Origin: Flavihumibacter sp. CACIAM 22H1 | Lineage (GTDB): Bacteria; Bacteroidota; Bacteroidia; Chitinophagales; Chitinophagaceae | Length of the DNA stretch: 39,384 nt | Direction: 5' to 3' | NCBI RefSeq assembly: GCF_001601815.1 | Contig: NZ_LUKG01000004.1 | Coordinates: 41,052-80,435 of the forward strand | Shown: one piece after another, positions 1 to 9,829 of the stretch | Layout of the letters: each line of letters begins with the position of its first letter | Numbering within the stretch: the stretch's first letter is position 1 | Made by a program: the position numbers and the translations under genes | Notes under the pieces: model-generated | What the model was told of the DNA's origin: nothing | Databases searched by the model: none | The model's input: only the letters and a program-made list of their open reading frames with translations

Positions 1-2514
1 GTGCTGAAAGGTCCGGCAGCCGGTGCCCTCTATGGTGCACTGGGGGTTAACGGTGCTATCATGTACACTACTAAAAAAGGTAAAAAAGGCAAACTAACGG
101 TAGAACTTAATTCTTCTACTATGTTTCAAACCAGCTATACCGTGGTTCCTGAAGTACAGTCTGTATACGGTAACGGAGACCAGGGCCGCTATGCCTATGT
201 AAACGGATCCGGTGGCGGATCTGAAGGCGGTGGTTGGATATGGGGGCCTAAACTGGATCAGCGTGATCCCAGTACTCCCAGTGGGTTTTACGAAACCCCG
301 CAGTATAATAGTCCCATTGATCCGGTGACCGGCCAGCGGGTTCCCCTTCCATGGATTTCCAGGGGTAAGAATAATATCAAAAACTTTTTCAGAACCGGTA
401 TCCTTTCCACCAATAGCGTATCTGCTTCGATAGGAACCGAAAAGGGCTCTTTCCGGATTGCGGCTAACCATATGTACCAGCAGGGCGTGGTGCCCAATAC
501 AGGTTTGAATAACAGCTCCTTTTCCATCGGCGGCACCTACCAACTTGCTCCAAAACTAAGCATGGATGCTAAACTTACCTATAACCGGGAATATTCTGAT
601 AACTATCCTTCTATCGGTTATGGCCCGCCCAATTACCTGTATAACCTGATATTATGGATCGGCCCTGATATCGATATCCGCGATCTGGAAAACTACTGGA
701 TGCCGGGCAGAGAAGGGCTGCAACAACGCAATTACAATCTTTCCTGGTACAATAACCCCCATTTTATTGCCAACGAGTTATTGAACGGGTACAGGAGGAA
801 TAACAGTTTTGGCCAGGCTACATTTGATTATAAAATAAATAAAGACCTATCGGTTAAATTCCGCAATGGATTTAACCAGTATTCAAGTGTAGGTGATGTG
901 CGTGAACCTTATAGTTATATAGCATACGACTATATTTCTAGAGGAAACTTTGCAAGTGATCAATCCAATTATTTTGATATCAATTCCGACCTTATTGTTA
1001 ACTACAAAAAGGATTTTGGAAAAAATTTCGGTATTAATGTAACAGCCGGAGCTGCTAATGCCTATCGCCGATTTGAATCCGTTTATACCACTACAGATGG
1101 ACTAACCATTCCTGAATTTTATTCTCTTACTAATACCATCAATCCATTGAAAGGGTCCAGTACTTTAAGAGAAAGAAGAACGGGAAGTGTATATGGAATG
1201 ATCGATGCCGAAGCACTCGGCTTTCTCTACCTTAATTTAACCGGCCGCTACGACAAAACCTCCACATTGCCCATTGAAAATAATGGATACTTTTATCCTT
1301 CGGTTGGGTTGTCTGCTGTATTATCAGATAAGCTGAAACTGCCGGAAGCAATTTCCTTCCTGAAACTCAGGGGCTCCTGGGCAAAAGTTAATACCGGTTT
1401 TATTGATGCCAATAACCCTTATGCTCACCTTACTACCTACGGTATCGGCCCCAAATGGAACAATGTACCATCCCTGGTATGGCCTACCACCTTTATTTCC
1501 CCGGATCTTGTTCCTGCAACAGTAGAGTCTGCTGAATTTGGTGGTGTAATCGGCCTTTTCAATAACAGGATTAACCTGGATGTTACTTATTTTACCAATC
1601 GTGATTATAACAATTTCATCAATGTAACCCAATCACAGGCAAGTGGAAATACCAGTGTGCTTAAAAATGCCAATGTTTTTCAACGTAAGGGTTGGGAATT
1701 CATGCTGAGTGGGTATCCTGTAAGAGGAAAAGACTTTAAATGGGAAACTACTTTCAATTTTTCCAAAGTTCATCGCTGGCTGAAAGATGCTACCGATAAC
1801 CCCGACGGCTATATTGGCCAGATTAAAGAAGGACAGCGGATGGACCGGATTTTCATTACAGAATCCCGCACGCCAGACGGACAGGCCATCTACAACTCCA
1901 ATGGAATGCAGGCCTATACCCCCTTTGGCCAGTATTTTGGTGATCGTGACCCCGATTGGATCTATGGCTGGCAAAATACCCTAACCTACAAGAGGCTAAG
2001 CCTTACCATGTCGGTTGATGGTCGTATAGGCGGACTTATCTACTCTACCACCAACCAAAAAATGTGGTGGGGCGGAACGGCCAAAGGTACCGTTACTCCT
2101 TTCAGAGACGATGCCAATGCAGGCAATAGTACCTATGTTGGTCCGGGTGTGGTAGTTAGCTCCGGTTCAGTTGAATACGACAGTTACGGCAATATTATTT
2201 CCGACTCCCGGAAATTTGCCCCCAATACCACACCGGTTAACTACATCAGCTTTATGCAAAGTACCAGTGGCGCCATGCTCAATAATTATTTTTATTACAG
2301 TGGTACCTATCTGAAAATGCGGGAGCTGGTATTAACCTATCACCTGCCTTCTAACTGGGTGAAAGGGGTGTTTACCGATGCCTCGGTTTCATTTATTGGA
2401 AATAACCTGTTTATCCTTTCCAAGATCCCGAATGTTGACCCGGATGCTGAGAGAGATGAACTTCAAACGCCTTCGATGAGAAGCATAGGGGTAAACTTCA
2501 ATGTTCGCTTCTGA
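1..2514 (+). CDS. SusC/RagA-family TonB-dependent outer membrane receptor, 5' truncated by window edge
   Basis: Begins inside a TonB plug-like segment (VLKGPAAGALYGALGVNGAIMYTTKKG); long beta-barrel ORF ending in SMRSIGVNFNVRF with terminal F; followed by susD-like gene; homologous by eye to the SusC at 15337..18705. Confidence 0.95.
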   Translation: MLKGPAAGALYGALGVNGAIMYTTKKGKKGKLTVELNSSTMFQTSYTVVPEVQSVYGNGDQGRYAYVNGSGGGSEGGGWIWGPKLDQRDPSTPSGFYETPQYNSPIDPVTGQRVPLPWISRGKNNIKNFFRTGILSTNSVSASIGTEKGSFRIAANHMYQQGVVPNTGLNNSSFSIGGTYQLAPKLSMDAKLTYNREYSDNYPSIGYGPPNYLYNLILWIGPDIDIRDLENYWMPGREGLQQRNYNLSWYNNPHFIANELLNGYRRNNSFGQATFDYKINKDLSVKFRNGFNQYSSVGDVREPYSYIAYDYISRGNFASDQSNYFDINSDLIVNYKKDFGKNFGINVTAGAANAYRRFESVYTTTDGLTIPEFYSLTNTINPLKGSSTLRERRTGSVYGMIDAEALGFLYLNLTGRYDKTSTLPIENNGYFYPSVGLSAVLSDKLKLPEAISFLKLRGSWAKVNTGFIDANNPYAHLTTYGIGPKWNNVPSLVWPTTFISPDLVPATVESAEFGGVIGLFNNRINLDVTYFTNRDYNNFINVTQSQASGNTSVLKNANVFQRKGWEFMLSGYPVRGKDFKWETTFNFSKVHRWLKDATDNPDGYIGQIKEGQRMDRIFITESRTPDGQAIYNSNGMQAYTPFGQYFGDRDPDWIYGWQNTLTYKRLSLTMSVDGRIGGLIYSTTNQKMWWGGTAKGTVTPFRDDANAGNSTYVGPGVVVSSGSVEYDSYGNIISDSRKFAPNTTPVNYISFMQSTSGAMLNNYFYYSGTYLKMRELVLTYHLPSNWVKGVFTDASVSFIGNNLFILSKIPNVDPDAERDELQTPSMRSIGVNFNVRF

Positions 2515-2543
2515 TTTTTAAACGAACAGTAAAAATTACAACG

Positions 2544-4025
2544 ATGAACAAGACTATATTACTTGCAACAATAACCGGGCTTCTTGCCCTGGGCTCCTGT
2601 AGAAAATACGACGAGTTTCAGAATAACCCGAATAACCCTACTATTGCTGACCCCTCTCTTTTATTGCCAGCAATTGAACGAACGGCTTTTTCTACCATTT
2701 CTGCCGATGCCGCATTAGCCTCTCGCTACATGGTATATACACAAGGCGCCAGCAATGCACAATATTATGGATGGCAACGCAGTGGCATGAGCTACGGTAA
2801 TATTACACAGGTAGTGAAAATGGAACAGGAAGCAGCCCGTACCAACAAGCCCAATTACCGGTATATCGGTAAGTTCTTTAAGGCCGTATTTGTGGTAAAT
2901 ATGACGCAGACTTTTGGTGATATTCCCTACTCACAGATGATGCAGTCTATTATGTACGGGAATTATTCAGATAGTACCGCTATCCGACCGGTTTATGATA
3001 AACAGGAAGATGTGTATAAAGGTGTATTGGAGGAACTGAAAATTGCCAGTGATTCATTGAATACAACCGGTGTAGCAATTGGCGGAGACCTGGTGTATAA
3101 TGGAAATATTGAAAAATGGAAACGCCTTATCAATTCCTACACCCTGCGCGTTTTGATGAGTTTATCTAAAAAAGAAAATTCCGCCTCTCTCAACATAAAA
3201 CAGCGGTTCAATGAAATCATTGCCAACCCGGGTAAATATCCACTGATGACAGGCAATGCTGATAACGGACGCCTGCCTTATTATGATATTACCGGCAACC
3301 AGTATCCGTATTTCAACAACAACTCCATGAAAACGGATTATTACCTGGATGTATCATTTGTTTCTATCCTGCAGGATCTCAAAGACCCCCGTTTATTTGT
3401 ATTTGGAAAACCCACGCCGGCCAGTGGCGGACCAGCAACAGATTTTGATGCGTACGACGGGTTATCAGGCAGCGCGCCCCTGGCAGAAAATACAGCCAAA
3501 CGCGGTGCAGGAAATGCCTCCCAGATCAATGATCGTTATGCGTATACGGCTACCAATGAACCCAGCTTACTGATGAGTTATGCTGAACTACAGTTTATAT
3601 TGGCGGAAGCAGTGGTAAGAGGCTGGATCAACGGCAATGCAGCTGAATTTTATGCGAACGGAATCAAAGCTTCGATGGACTTTTCCAATTATAATAACAC
3701 CTATTCTTCAGAAACTATAGACGAGTACATTGAAAGCAATGAAGTGGCCCTGGTATCAGGTCGGGAAATCGAACAGATCATTACACAGAAATACATTAGC
3801 ATGTTCATGAATACCGGCTGGCAGCCTTTTTATGAGCAGCGAAGAACAGGATTCCCCGTGTTTGATGTAACTGGTGCAGGTATTCTGAATGGCGGACGAA
3901 TTCCTAAACGATGGATGTACCCCAACGATGAGTTTATTAATAACCGGGTAAACGTAGAGAACGCTATTAAAAGCCAGTACCCCGGTGGTGATGATATTAA
4001 TGGTATAATGTGGATATTGCAATAA
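2544..4025 (+). CDS. SusD/RagB-family (SusD_2-like) nutrient-binding lipoprotein
   Basis: Lipoprotein signal ([16 protein letters not shown]), [16 protein letters not shown] motif, directly downstream of susC. Confidence 0.93.
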   Translation: MNKTILLATITGLLALGSCRKYDEFQNNPNNPTIADPSLLLPAIERTAFSTISADAALASRYMVYTQGASNAQYYGWQRSGMSYGNITQVVKMEQEAARTNKPNYRYIGKFFKAVFVVNMTQTFGDIPYSQMMQSIMYGNYSDSTAIRPVYDKQEDVYKGVLEELKIASDSLNTTGVAIGGDLVYNGNIEKWKRLINSYTLRVLMSLSKKENSASLNIKQRFNEIIANPGKYPLMTGNADNGRLPYYDITGNQYPYFNNNSMKTDYYLDVSFVSILQDLKDPRLFVFGKPTPASGGPATDFDAYDGLSGSAPLAENTAKRGAGNASQINDRYAYTATNEPSLLMSYAELQFILAEAVVRGWINGNAAEFYANGIKASMDFSNYNNTYSSETIDEYIESNEVALVSGREIEQIITQKYISMFMNTGWQPFYEQRRTGFPVFDVTGAGILNGGRIPKRWMYPNDEFINNRVNVENAIKSQYPGGDDINGIMWILQ

Positions 4026-4026
4026 T

Positions 4027-5253
4027 ATGAGACTATTAACAGGAACTTTGATCGCACTGGTGCTTAGCATCAGTGCGATTGCACAAAAAGCGAAAAAAGC
4101 CGTGTTCGTAATTGTGGATGGCATTGCTGCAGATGTTATCGAAAAACAGCCTACTCCTAATCTTGATAAAATTGCCAAAACAGGCGGGTACGCGCGGGCC
4201 TATGTAGGCGGCCAAAAAGGTGGCTATTCCCAAACGCCTACCATTTCTGCAGTAGGATACAATTCATTATTAACCGGCACCTGGGTAAATAAACACAATG
4301 TGTGGGATAATGATATTGCTGCACCAAACTATAATTACCACACAATATTCCGCTTTTTTAAAGAACAGTATCCAGAAAAGAAAACCGCTATTTTTTCGAG
4401 CTGGCTCGATAACCGCACCAAACTGGCGGGCGATGGTATGCCAGAGACCGGTCGACTCCAGATTGATTATCATATAGACGGACTGGAACTTGATACCCTG
4501 CGTTTTCCGCACGATAAGCAGAAAGCCTATATGCACCTTATTGATGAAGAAGTGGTACAGAAAGCCAGTGAATATATCCGGGAGCAGGCACCTGACCTGT
4601 CATGGGTTTACCTGGAATACACCGATGACATGGGACATATGTACGGCGATAGTGAGGAATTCTATAAAGCAATCGGCTATATGGACCAGCAAATGGGTAA
4701 ATTATGGGATGCTATCCAGTTCAGGGAAAAAAATTACCAGGAAGAATGGGTCATTTATATAACCACCGATCATGGACGAGATGCCAAAACAGGCAAACAC
4801 CATGGCGGCCAATCTGACCGGGAGAGAAGCACCTGGATCGTAACCAGCGCAAAAGGACTGAACAGTTATTTCAAATCAGGTAAAGCGGCGGTAGTGGATA
4901 TCATGCCATCCATCGCCCGGTTCCTACAGGTTCGGATTCCCCGCCAGCAGGCCCTGGAAATCGACGGTATTTCAATTACAGGGCCCTTATCGGCAAGCGG
5001 GTTAAACGCAACCCAGGCAGATGGAAAAATTAACCTGTCCTGGAACCCCATCAATAAAAAAGGAAAAGCAAAGATCTGGATCAGCACCACCAATCATTTC
5101 AAAACCGGGGGTACAGATTCCTATAAACTGCTAAAAACGGTATCGGTAGCAGACGGAAAAGCGGTTATAGATTATCCGGCCACTGAAGCAGGTATACTAA
5201 AAATTGTGTTGGAAACCCCGGAAAATTTCCTGAATACCTGGCTGTTGCGCTGA
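4027..5253 (+). CDS. Alkaline phosphatase family / type I phosphodiesterase-nucleotide pyrophosphatase-like exported enzyme
   Basis: Signal peptide; [75 protein letters not shown]; starts 1 nt after the susD stop. Confidence 0.88.
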   Translation: MRLLTGTLIALVLSISAIAQKAKKAVFVIVDGIAADVIEKQPTPNLDKIAKTGGYARAYVGGQKGGYSQTPTISAVGYNSLLTGTWVNKHNVWDNDIAAPNYNYHTIFRFFKEQYPEKKTAIFSSWLDNRTKLAGDGMPETGRLQIDYHIDGLELDTLRFPHDKQKAYMHLIDEEVVQKASEYIREQAPDLSWVYLEYTDDMGHMYGDSEEFYKAIGYMDQQMGKLWDAIQFREKNYQEEWVIYITTDHGRDAKTGKHHGGQSDRERSTWIVTSAKGLNSYFKSGKAAVVDIMPSIARFLQVRIPRQQALEIDGISITGPLSASGLNATQADGKINLSWNPINKKGKAKIWISTTNHFKTGGTDSYKLLKTVSVADGKAVIDYPATEAGILKIVLETPENFLNTWLLR

Positions 5254-5293
5254 TTTACCGTAGAAAATTATACCCGCTGAGCAAGGCACGAAT

Positions 5294-5329
5294 TTTTAGC
5301 AGGATCTTTTATGAAAGGTCCTGCTAAAA
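5294..5329 (+). promoter_or_regulatory. 16-bp-arm hairpin enclosing the start codon of the downstream sugar dehydrogenase in its 4-nt loop
   Basis: TTTTAGCAGGATCTTT-TATG-AAAGGTCCTGCTAAAA; 15 Watson-Crick pairs plus one G.U; the ATG at 5311 lies in the loop. Confidence 0.6.
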
Positions 5330-6579
5330 CACGTGCTACACTTAGCTGCTTGCTGATCAGTTGTTTGCTGCAGGCGCAATTGCCACCGCCCCATGCTACA
5401 AAATCAGCCATGAATTTCAGTAAGGTGATCGGGTGGAAGGATGGCGAAACACCGCAGGCTCCGGAAGGGTTTACTGTTACCCGTTTCGCCCATAATTTCC
5501 AAAACCCTCGCTGGATGTACCAGCTTCCTAATGGCGATATACTTGTAGTGGAATCAAATACCCCGCATAGCTGGCTGGAAAAGTTGGGGGCGGCCGTTAT
5601 AGGTGCTAATAAATCAAACGATATGCGCAACAGCGCTAATCGTATTACACTGCTGCGCGATACAACTGCCGATGGCATACCAGACCTTCGAACCAGTTTT
5701 TTAGAAGGATTGAACCTGCCTTTTGGCTTGCTGCTAATCAAAGACAAATTATATGTAGCCAATACCGATGCGGTGCTGGTTTTTGATTATACCGATGGCC
5801 AGACCCTGATAAACTCCGTCGGAAAAAAAATCATTGACCTTCCCGCCGGTAAAGTGAACCAGCACTGGACAAGAAATTTGCTGGCCAATAGCGACCAGTC
5901 AAAAATTTATATAGCTATCGGATCTGGTACCAATGTAGCCGAGAAGGGCCTCGACCTGGAAAAAGACAAAGCCAGAATATGGGAAATTAATCCTGATGGA
6001 ACAGGGCTGAAAGTATATGCCTCCGGTTTGCGGAATCCTGTCGGAATGGGATGGGAACCAAGTACGGGTACTCTTTGGGTTACTGTAAATGAACGAGATA
6101 AACTGGGCGACGAATTGGTGCCAGACTACCTGACATCCGTTAAAGAGGGTGGCTTTTATGGCTGGCCATATAGTTATTTCGGTCAACATTATGATCCACG
6201 CGTAAAAGAAGAGGAACAGGACAGCGCCCTCGTGGCAAGCGCCCTGGTGCCTGATATTCCCCTGGGAGCACATACCGCTTCCCTGGGCCTGGTATTTTAT
6301 ACCCATACCGCTTTTCCGGAAAAATACCAGGGCGGCGCTTTTGTTGCCCAACACGGATCCTGGAACCGATCTAAACTTTCCGGGTATCGGGTAGTATTTA
6401 TACCGTTCAAAAATGGAAAAGCTGCTAAAGCTCCGGAAGATTTTCTAACAGGATTTATTGTTGATCCTGACAAGGATGAGGTAAGAGGTCGCCCCACCGG
6501 TTTACTACTTCTAAAGGATGGGTCTCTACTGCTGACCGATGATACAAGTGATACCATTTGGAGAATTGCTGCCAAATAA
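5311..6579 (+). CDS. PQQ-dependent sugar dehydrogenase / L-sorbosone dehydrogenase-like beta-propeller protein
   Basis: GLRNPVGMGWEPSTGTLWVTVNERDKLGDELVPDYLTSVKEGGFYGWPYSYFG, FVAQHGSWNRSKLSGYRV, GRPTGLLLLKDGSLLLTDD; N-terminal signal-like segment. Confidence 0.9.
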   Translation: MKGPAKTRATLSCLLISCLLQAQLPPPHATKSAMNFSKVIGWKDGETPQAPEGFTVTRFAHNFQNPRWMYQLPNGDILVVESNTPHSWLEKLGAAVIGANKSNDMRNSANRITLLRDTTADGIPDLRTSFLEGLNLPFGLLLIKDKLYVANTDAVLVFDYTDGQTLINSVGKKIIDLPAGKVNQHWTRNLLANSDQSKIYIAIGSGTNVAEKGLDLEKDKARIWEINPDGTGLKVYASGLRNPVGMGWEPSTGTLWVTVNERDKLGDELVPDYLTSVKEGGFYGWPYSYFGQHYDPRVKEEEQDSALVASALVPDIPLGAHTASLGLVFYTHTAFPEKYQGGAFVAQHGSWNRSKLSGYRVVFIPFKNGKAAKAPEDFLTGFIVDPDKDEVRGRPTGLLLLKDGSLLLTDDTSDTIWRIAAK

Positions 6580-6602
6580 CAGGCAGCCCAAATTCCGGCA
6601 AT

Positions 6603-9029
6603 ATGAGTTTATCGTTGTACAGAAAAAAAAGGTCCTTTGATAAAACGCCCGAACCGAAGGCAGGCAAAACCACTGGTTCGAAACTCATTTTTGTAATACA
6701 AAAACACCGTGCATCCCAATTGCACTATGATCTTCGTTTGGAGATGCAGGGGGTGCTCAAGAGCTGGGCAGTTCCAAAAGAACCATCTCTAAACCCGGCA
6801 GACAAACGGCTGGCTATTATGGTGGAAGACCATCCCTATGATTACAAGGATTTTGAAGGCACAATTCCCAAAGGAAATTATGGAGCAGGTAAAGTGGTTA
6901 TTTGGGACAGTGGGTTTTATAGACCTGTTGACGGAAGTACCGGAAAAGCCGCCCAGGAAAAATCGCTGCTGAAACAATTGCGGGCCGGATCTCTTAAAAT
7001 TAAGCTGGAAGGCAAAAAACTGAACGGAGAGTTTGCCCTTGTAAAAACAAGCGGTATGGGTAAGAATGCCTGGCTCCTGATAAGTAAGTCACCCCCTGAA
7101 AAATTATCTCCAATGCTGGCTACCCTGGTCAACCAGCCATTTGATGACAAGAATTGGATGTTTGAAGTAAAATGGGACGGTTATCGGGCCCTGGCAGCTA
7201 AAAGAAACCAGGTAACAGAACTACTATCACGCAACGGAAAATCTTTCGCAGAAAAATTTTACCCCGTGTTTGATGCTATTAAAAGCTGGAAACAGGACCT
7301 GGTATTGGATGGGGAAATTGTAGTAGTGGACGAAAGAGGAGTTGCCAATTTTCAACGCCTGCAAAACTGGCGAACGGAGGCTGATGGCCAGTTATATTAC
7401 TATGTTTTTGATTTACTCTGGTATAAAGGAGAAAACCTGATGGGATTACCACTGTCGGAACGCAAGAAAAGATTGAAAAGAATAATTCCGGCTGATCATC
7501 CGGTTGTTAAACTCGGGTTTTCTGTAGTTGGCAGAGGAATCGACTTTTTTTACAGTGCACAGAAAATGGGATTGGAAGGCATTATTGCTAAAAAATCAGA
7601 CAGTACGTACCAGGCAGGCGAACGAAGCAACAACTGGTTAAAAATAAAAACGGCGCGCAGGCAGGAGGTAATCATTGCAGGATTTACCAGAAACCAGGGA
7701 TCTCCGAAATTGTTCAGTTCACTTTTACTGGGTATCTATAGGAAAAATAAACTTTATTATGCCGGTAAAGTGGGTACAGGTTTTTCCGAAGCCCTGCAAA
7801 AGGAACTAATGCAACAGTTTAAACCTCTTATAAGAAAGAAAACACCTTTTTCGGAACTGCCTGCTTACAACAAAGCATCGCGATTTCGTCCTGATCCGCC
7901 ACCGGCAGATATAACCTGGCTTAAACCATCACTGGTTGCAGAAATAAGTTTTGCTGAGATCACGGAAGAGGGGGTATTTCGGCAGGCTTCTTTCAAAGGA
8001 ATACGGGAAGACAAACCCGCCAAGCAAGTAGTAAAAGAGCAGGAACTGGTAAAAGAAGAAATACTTGGAAAAGAACCTGAAAACGGTTCTGAAACGAACC
8101 TGCTCCTTAATAGTTCTGAAAAAACAGCGTCAAAAAAAATCAATCGGAAAGAACTGGTCTTCACTAATCTTGATAAACTCTTCTGGAAGGAAGAAAAAAT
8201 TACCAAACGAGATTTACTGAATTATTATTACCATATAGCACGGTTTATACTACCATATATAAAAGACCGGCCACAGTCTTTATACCGGTTTCCGGATGGC
8301 TATAAGGGTAAAAGTTTTTACCAGAAAGACGTTACCGGAAAGGTTCCGGATTGGATAGAAACCTATAGATACCAACCGGAGGGAGACAAAAAAAATAAAC
8401 ATTTCCTGGTAGCTAAAGATGCAGCCAGTTTATTGTATATGGTAAATTTTGGCTGCATAGAAATAAATCCCTGGAGCAGTACGGTTAAGAAACCAGATTA
8501 CCCCGATTGGTGCCTGATTGATTTGGATCCGGGTACCAAAACCAGTTTCAATAAAGTAATAGAAGCTGCCCGGCTTTTCCATGAGCTGCTGAATGACCTG
8601 GAACTGCCGTGCTTTCCAAAAACCTCCGGTTCAACAGGTATTCATATTTATATTCCACTTGGAAAAAAATACACCTACGAGCAATCAAAGGAATTTGCCC
8701 GTGTATTAGCAACGATCGTTCAAAAAGAAGCCAGCAGATTTACAACTATTGAACGGAGCGTGGAAAAGCGAAATGGAAAACTCTATCTCGACTTTCTGCA
8801 GAATCGTGCCCAGGCTACGCTGGCAGCTCCCTATTCTGTACGCCCAAAACCCGGCGCTACTGTTTCTATGCCGCTTTACTGGGAAGAGCTTAAGCAAGGA
8901 TTAAAGATGAAAGATTTTACTATAAAAAATGTACCCGCACTACTGGAGGAGAGAGGCGACTTGTTTCAACCAGTACTGGGAAAAGGTATTGATATGAAAG
9001 CTGCTTTGAAACGCATGCAGCAGGTATAA
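6603..9029 (+). CDS. ligD: ATP-dependent DNA ligase D (phosphoesterase-ligase-polymerase)
   Basis: PE domain (FVIQKHRASQLHYDLRLEMQGVLKSWAVPKEPS), ligase motif FEVKWDGYRAL, polymerase domain (VFTNLDKLFW..CLIDLDPGT); followed by ku. Start chosen at ATG 6603 rather than 6558, which overlaps the upstream gene. Confidence 0.96.
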   Translation: MSLSLYRKKRSFDKTPEPKAGKTTGSKLIFVIQKHRASQLHYDLRLEMQGVLKSWAVPKEPSLNPADKRLAIMVEDHPYDYKDFEGTIPKGNYGAGKVVIWDSGFYRPVDGSTGKAAQEKSLLKQLRAGSLKIKLEGKKLNGEFALVKTSGMGKNAWLLISKSPPEKLSPMLATLVNQPFDDKNWMFEVKWDGYRALAAKRNQVTELLSRNGKSFAEKFYPVFDAIKSWKQDLVLDGEIVVVDERGVANFQRLQNWRTEADGQLYYYVFDLLWYKGENLMGLPLSERKKRLKRIIPADHPVVKLGFSVVGRGIDFFYSAQKMGLEGIIAKKSDSTYQAGERSNNWLKIKTARRQEVIIAGFTRNQGSPKLFSSLLLGIYRKNKLYYAGKVGTGFSEALQKELMQQFKPLIRKKTPFSELPAYNKASRFRPDPPPADITWLKPSLVAEISFAEITEEGVFRQASFKGIREDKPAKQVVKEQELVKEEILGKEPENGSETNLLLNSSEKTASKKINRKELVFTNLDKLFWKEEKITKRDLLNYYYHIARFILPYIKDRPQSLYRFPDGYKGKSFYQKDVTGKVPDWIETYRYQPEGDKKNKHFLVAKDAASLLYMVNFGCIEINPWSSTVKKPDYPDWCLIDLDPGTKTSFNKVIEAARLFHELLNDLELPCFPKTSGSTGIHIYIPLGKKYTYEQSKEFARVLATIVQKEASRFTTIERSVEKRNGKLYLDFLQNRAQATLAAPYSVRPKPGATVSMPLYWEELKQGLKMKDFTIKNVPALLEERGDLFQPVLGKGIDMKAALKRMQQV

Positions 9030-9046
9030 TTTTAAAACGCAGCATT

Positions 9047-9826
9047 ATGAGATCAATCTGGACAGGCAGTATTGCATTTGGACTGGTAAATATTCCGGTT
9101 AAAGTATTTTCTGCGGTTGCTGAACGGGCGCTTGATTTTGATATGCTTGATAAAAAAGACAACAGTGCTATAAAATTTAAGCGGGTAAACGAACGTACGG
9201 GTAAAGAAGTTGCCTGGGAGAATATTGTTAAGGGATTTGATTTGAATGGGAAATATATTGTGCTTACCGAGGAAGATTTTGAAGCCGCCAGCCCGGAGAA
9301 AACGAAAACCATAAACCTGGAGGCTTTTGTGAATACAACAGACGTAGATCTCATCCTGTTCGATCATGCTTATTACCTGTCACCGGCTAAGGGAGGAGAA
9401 CGGGCCTTCAGCCTTTTGGAAACAGCCCTTGCAAAAACTGGCAAGGCAGGCGTGGGTAGTTTTGTGCTGAGAAACAGGGAAAAGCCGGTTTTGCTCCGGT
9501 CTGCCAAGGGTCTGCTTATCCTTCATACACTTCGGTTTTTAACCGAAATCAGGAATCCTTCGGAATATACAATTAAAAAAATGGCGCCCAAGCGGAATGA
9601 ACTTACTATGGCAAACAGCCTTATTAAAAACATGACCGCCACATTTAATATTGCCGATTATAAAGATACCTATACCGCCAAACTTATGAAGCTAATCCGC
9701 TCGAAAGCAGCCGGAAAAAAATTGCCGGCCCCCAAAGCGGTATCCAGCAAACCGGCCAGTGACCTGATTGAACAACTCCAACAGAGTTTAGCTAAACCAG
9801 CAAAAATGAGAACAACTAAGAAATAA
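9047..9826 (+). CDS. ku: Ku protein (bacterial NHEJ)
   Basis: MRSIWTGSIAFGLVNIPVKVFSAV, YYLSPAKGGERAFSLLETAL, adjacent to ligD. Confidence 0.96.
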   Translation: MRSIWTGSIAFGLVNIPVKVFSAVAERALDFDMLDKKDNSAIKFKRVNERTGKEVAWENIVKGFDLNGKYIVLTEEDFEAASPEKTKTINLEAFVNTTDVDLILFDHAYYLSPAKGGERAFSLLETALAKTGKAGVGSFVLRNREKPVLLRSAKGLLILHTLRFLTEIRNPSEYTIKKMAPKRNELTMANSLIKNMTATFNIADYKDTYTAKLMKLIRSKAAGKKLPAPKAVSSKPASDLIEQLQQSLAKPAKMRTTKK

Positions 9827-9829
9827 TTG

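Noticed and set aside
3756-4178. 140-aa minus-strand ORF overlapping susD and the phosphodiesterase gene
   Set aside because: Fully antisense to well-supported genes, with no recognisable domain; shadow ORF.
5268-5762. 164-aa minus-strand ORF over the sugar dehydrogenase start
   Set aside because: Antisense to a strong CDS and without a recognisable family.
9541-9557. TTCGGTT-TTT-AACCGAA hairpin-like sequence inside ku
   Set aside because: Short stem within coding sequence, explained by codons for LRFLTEIR; no T-tract or regulatory context.
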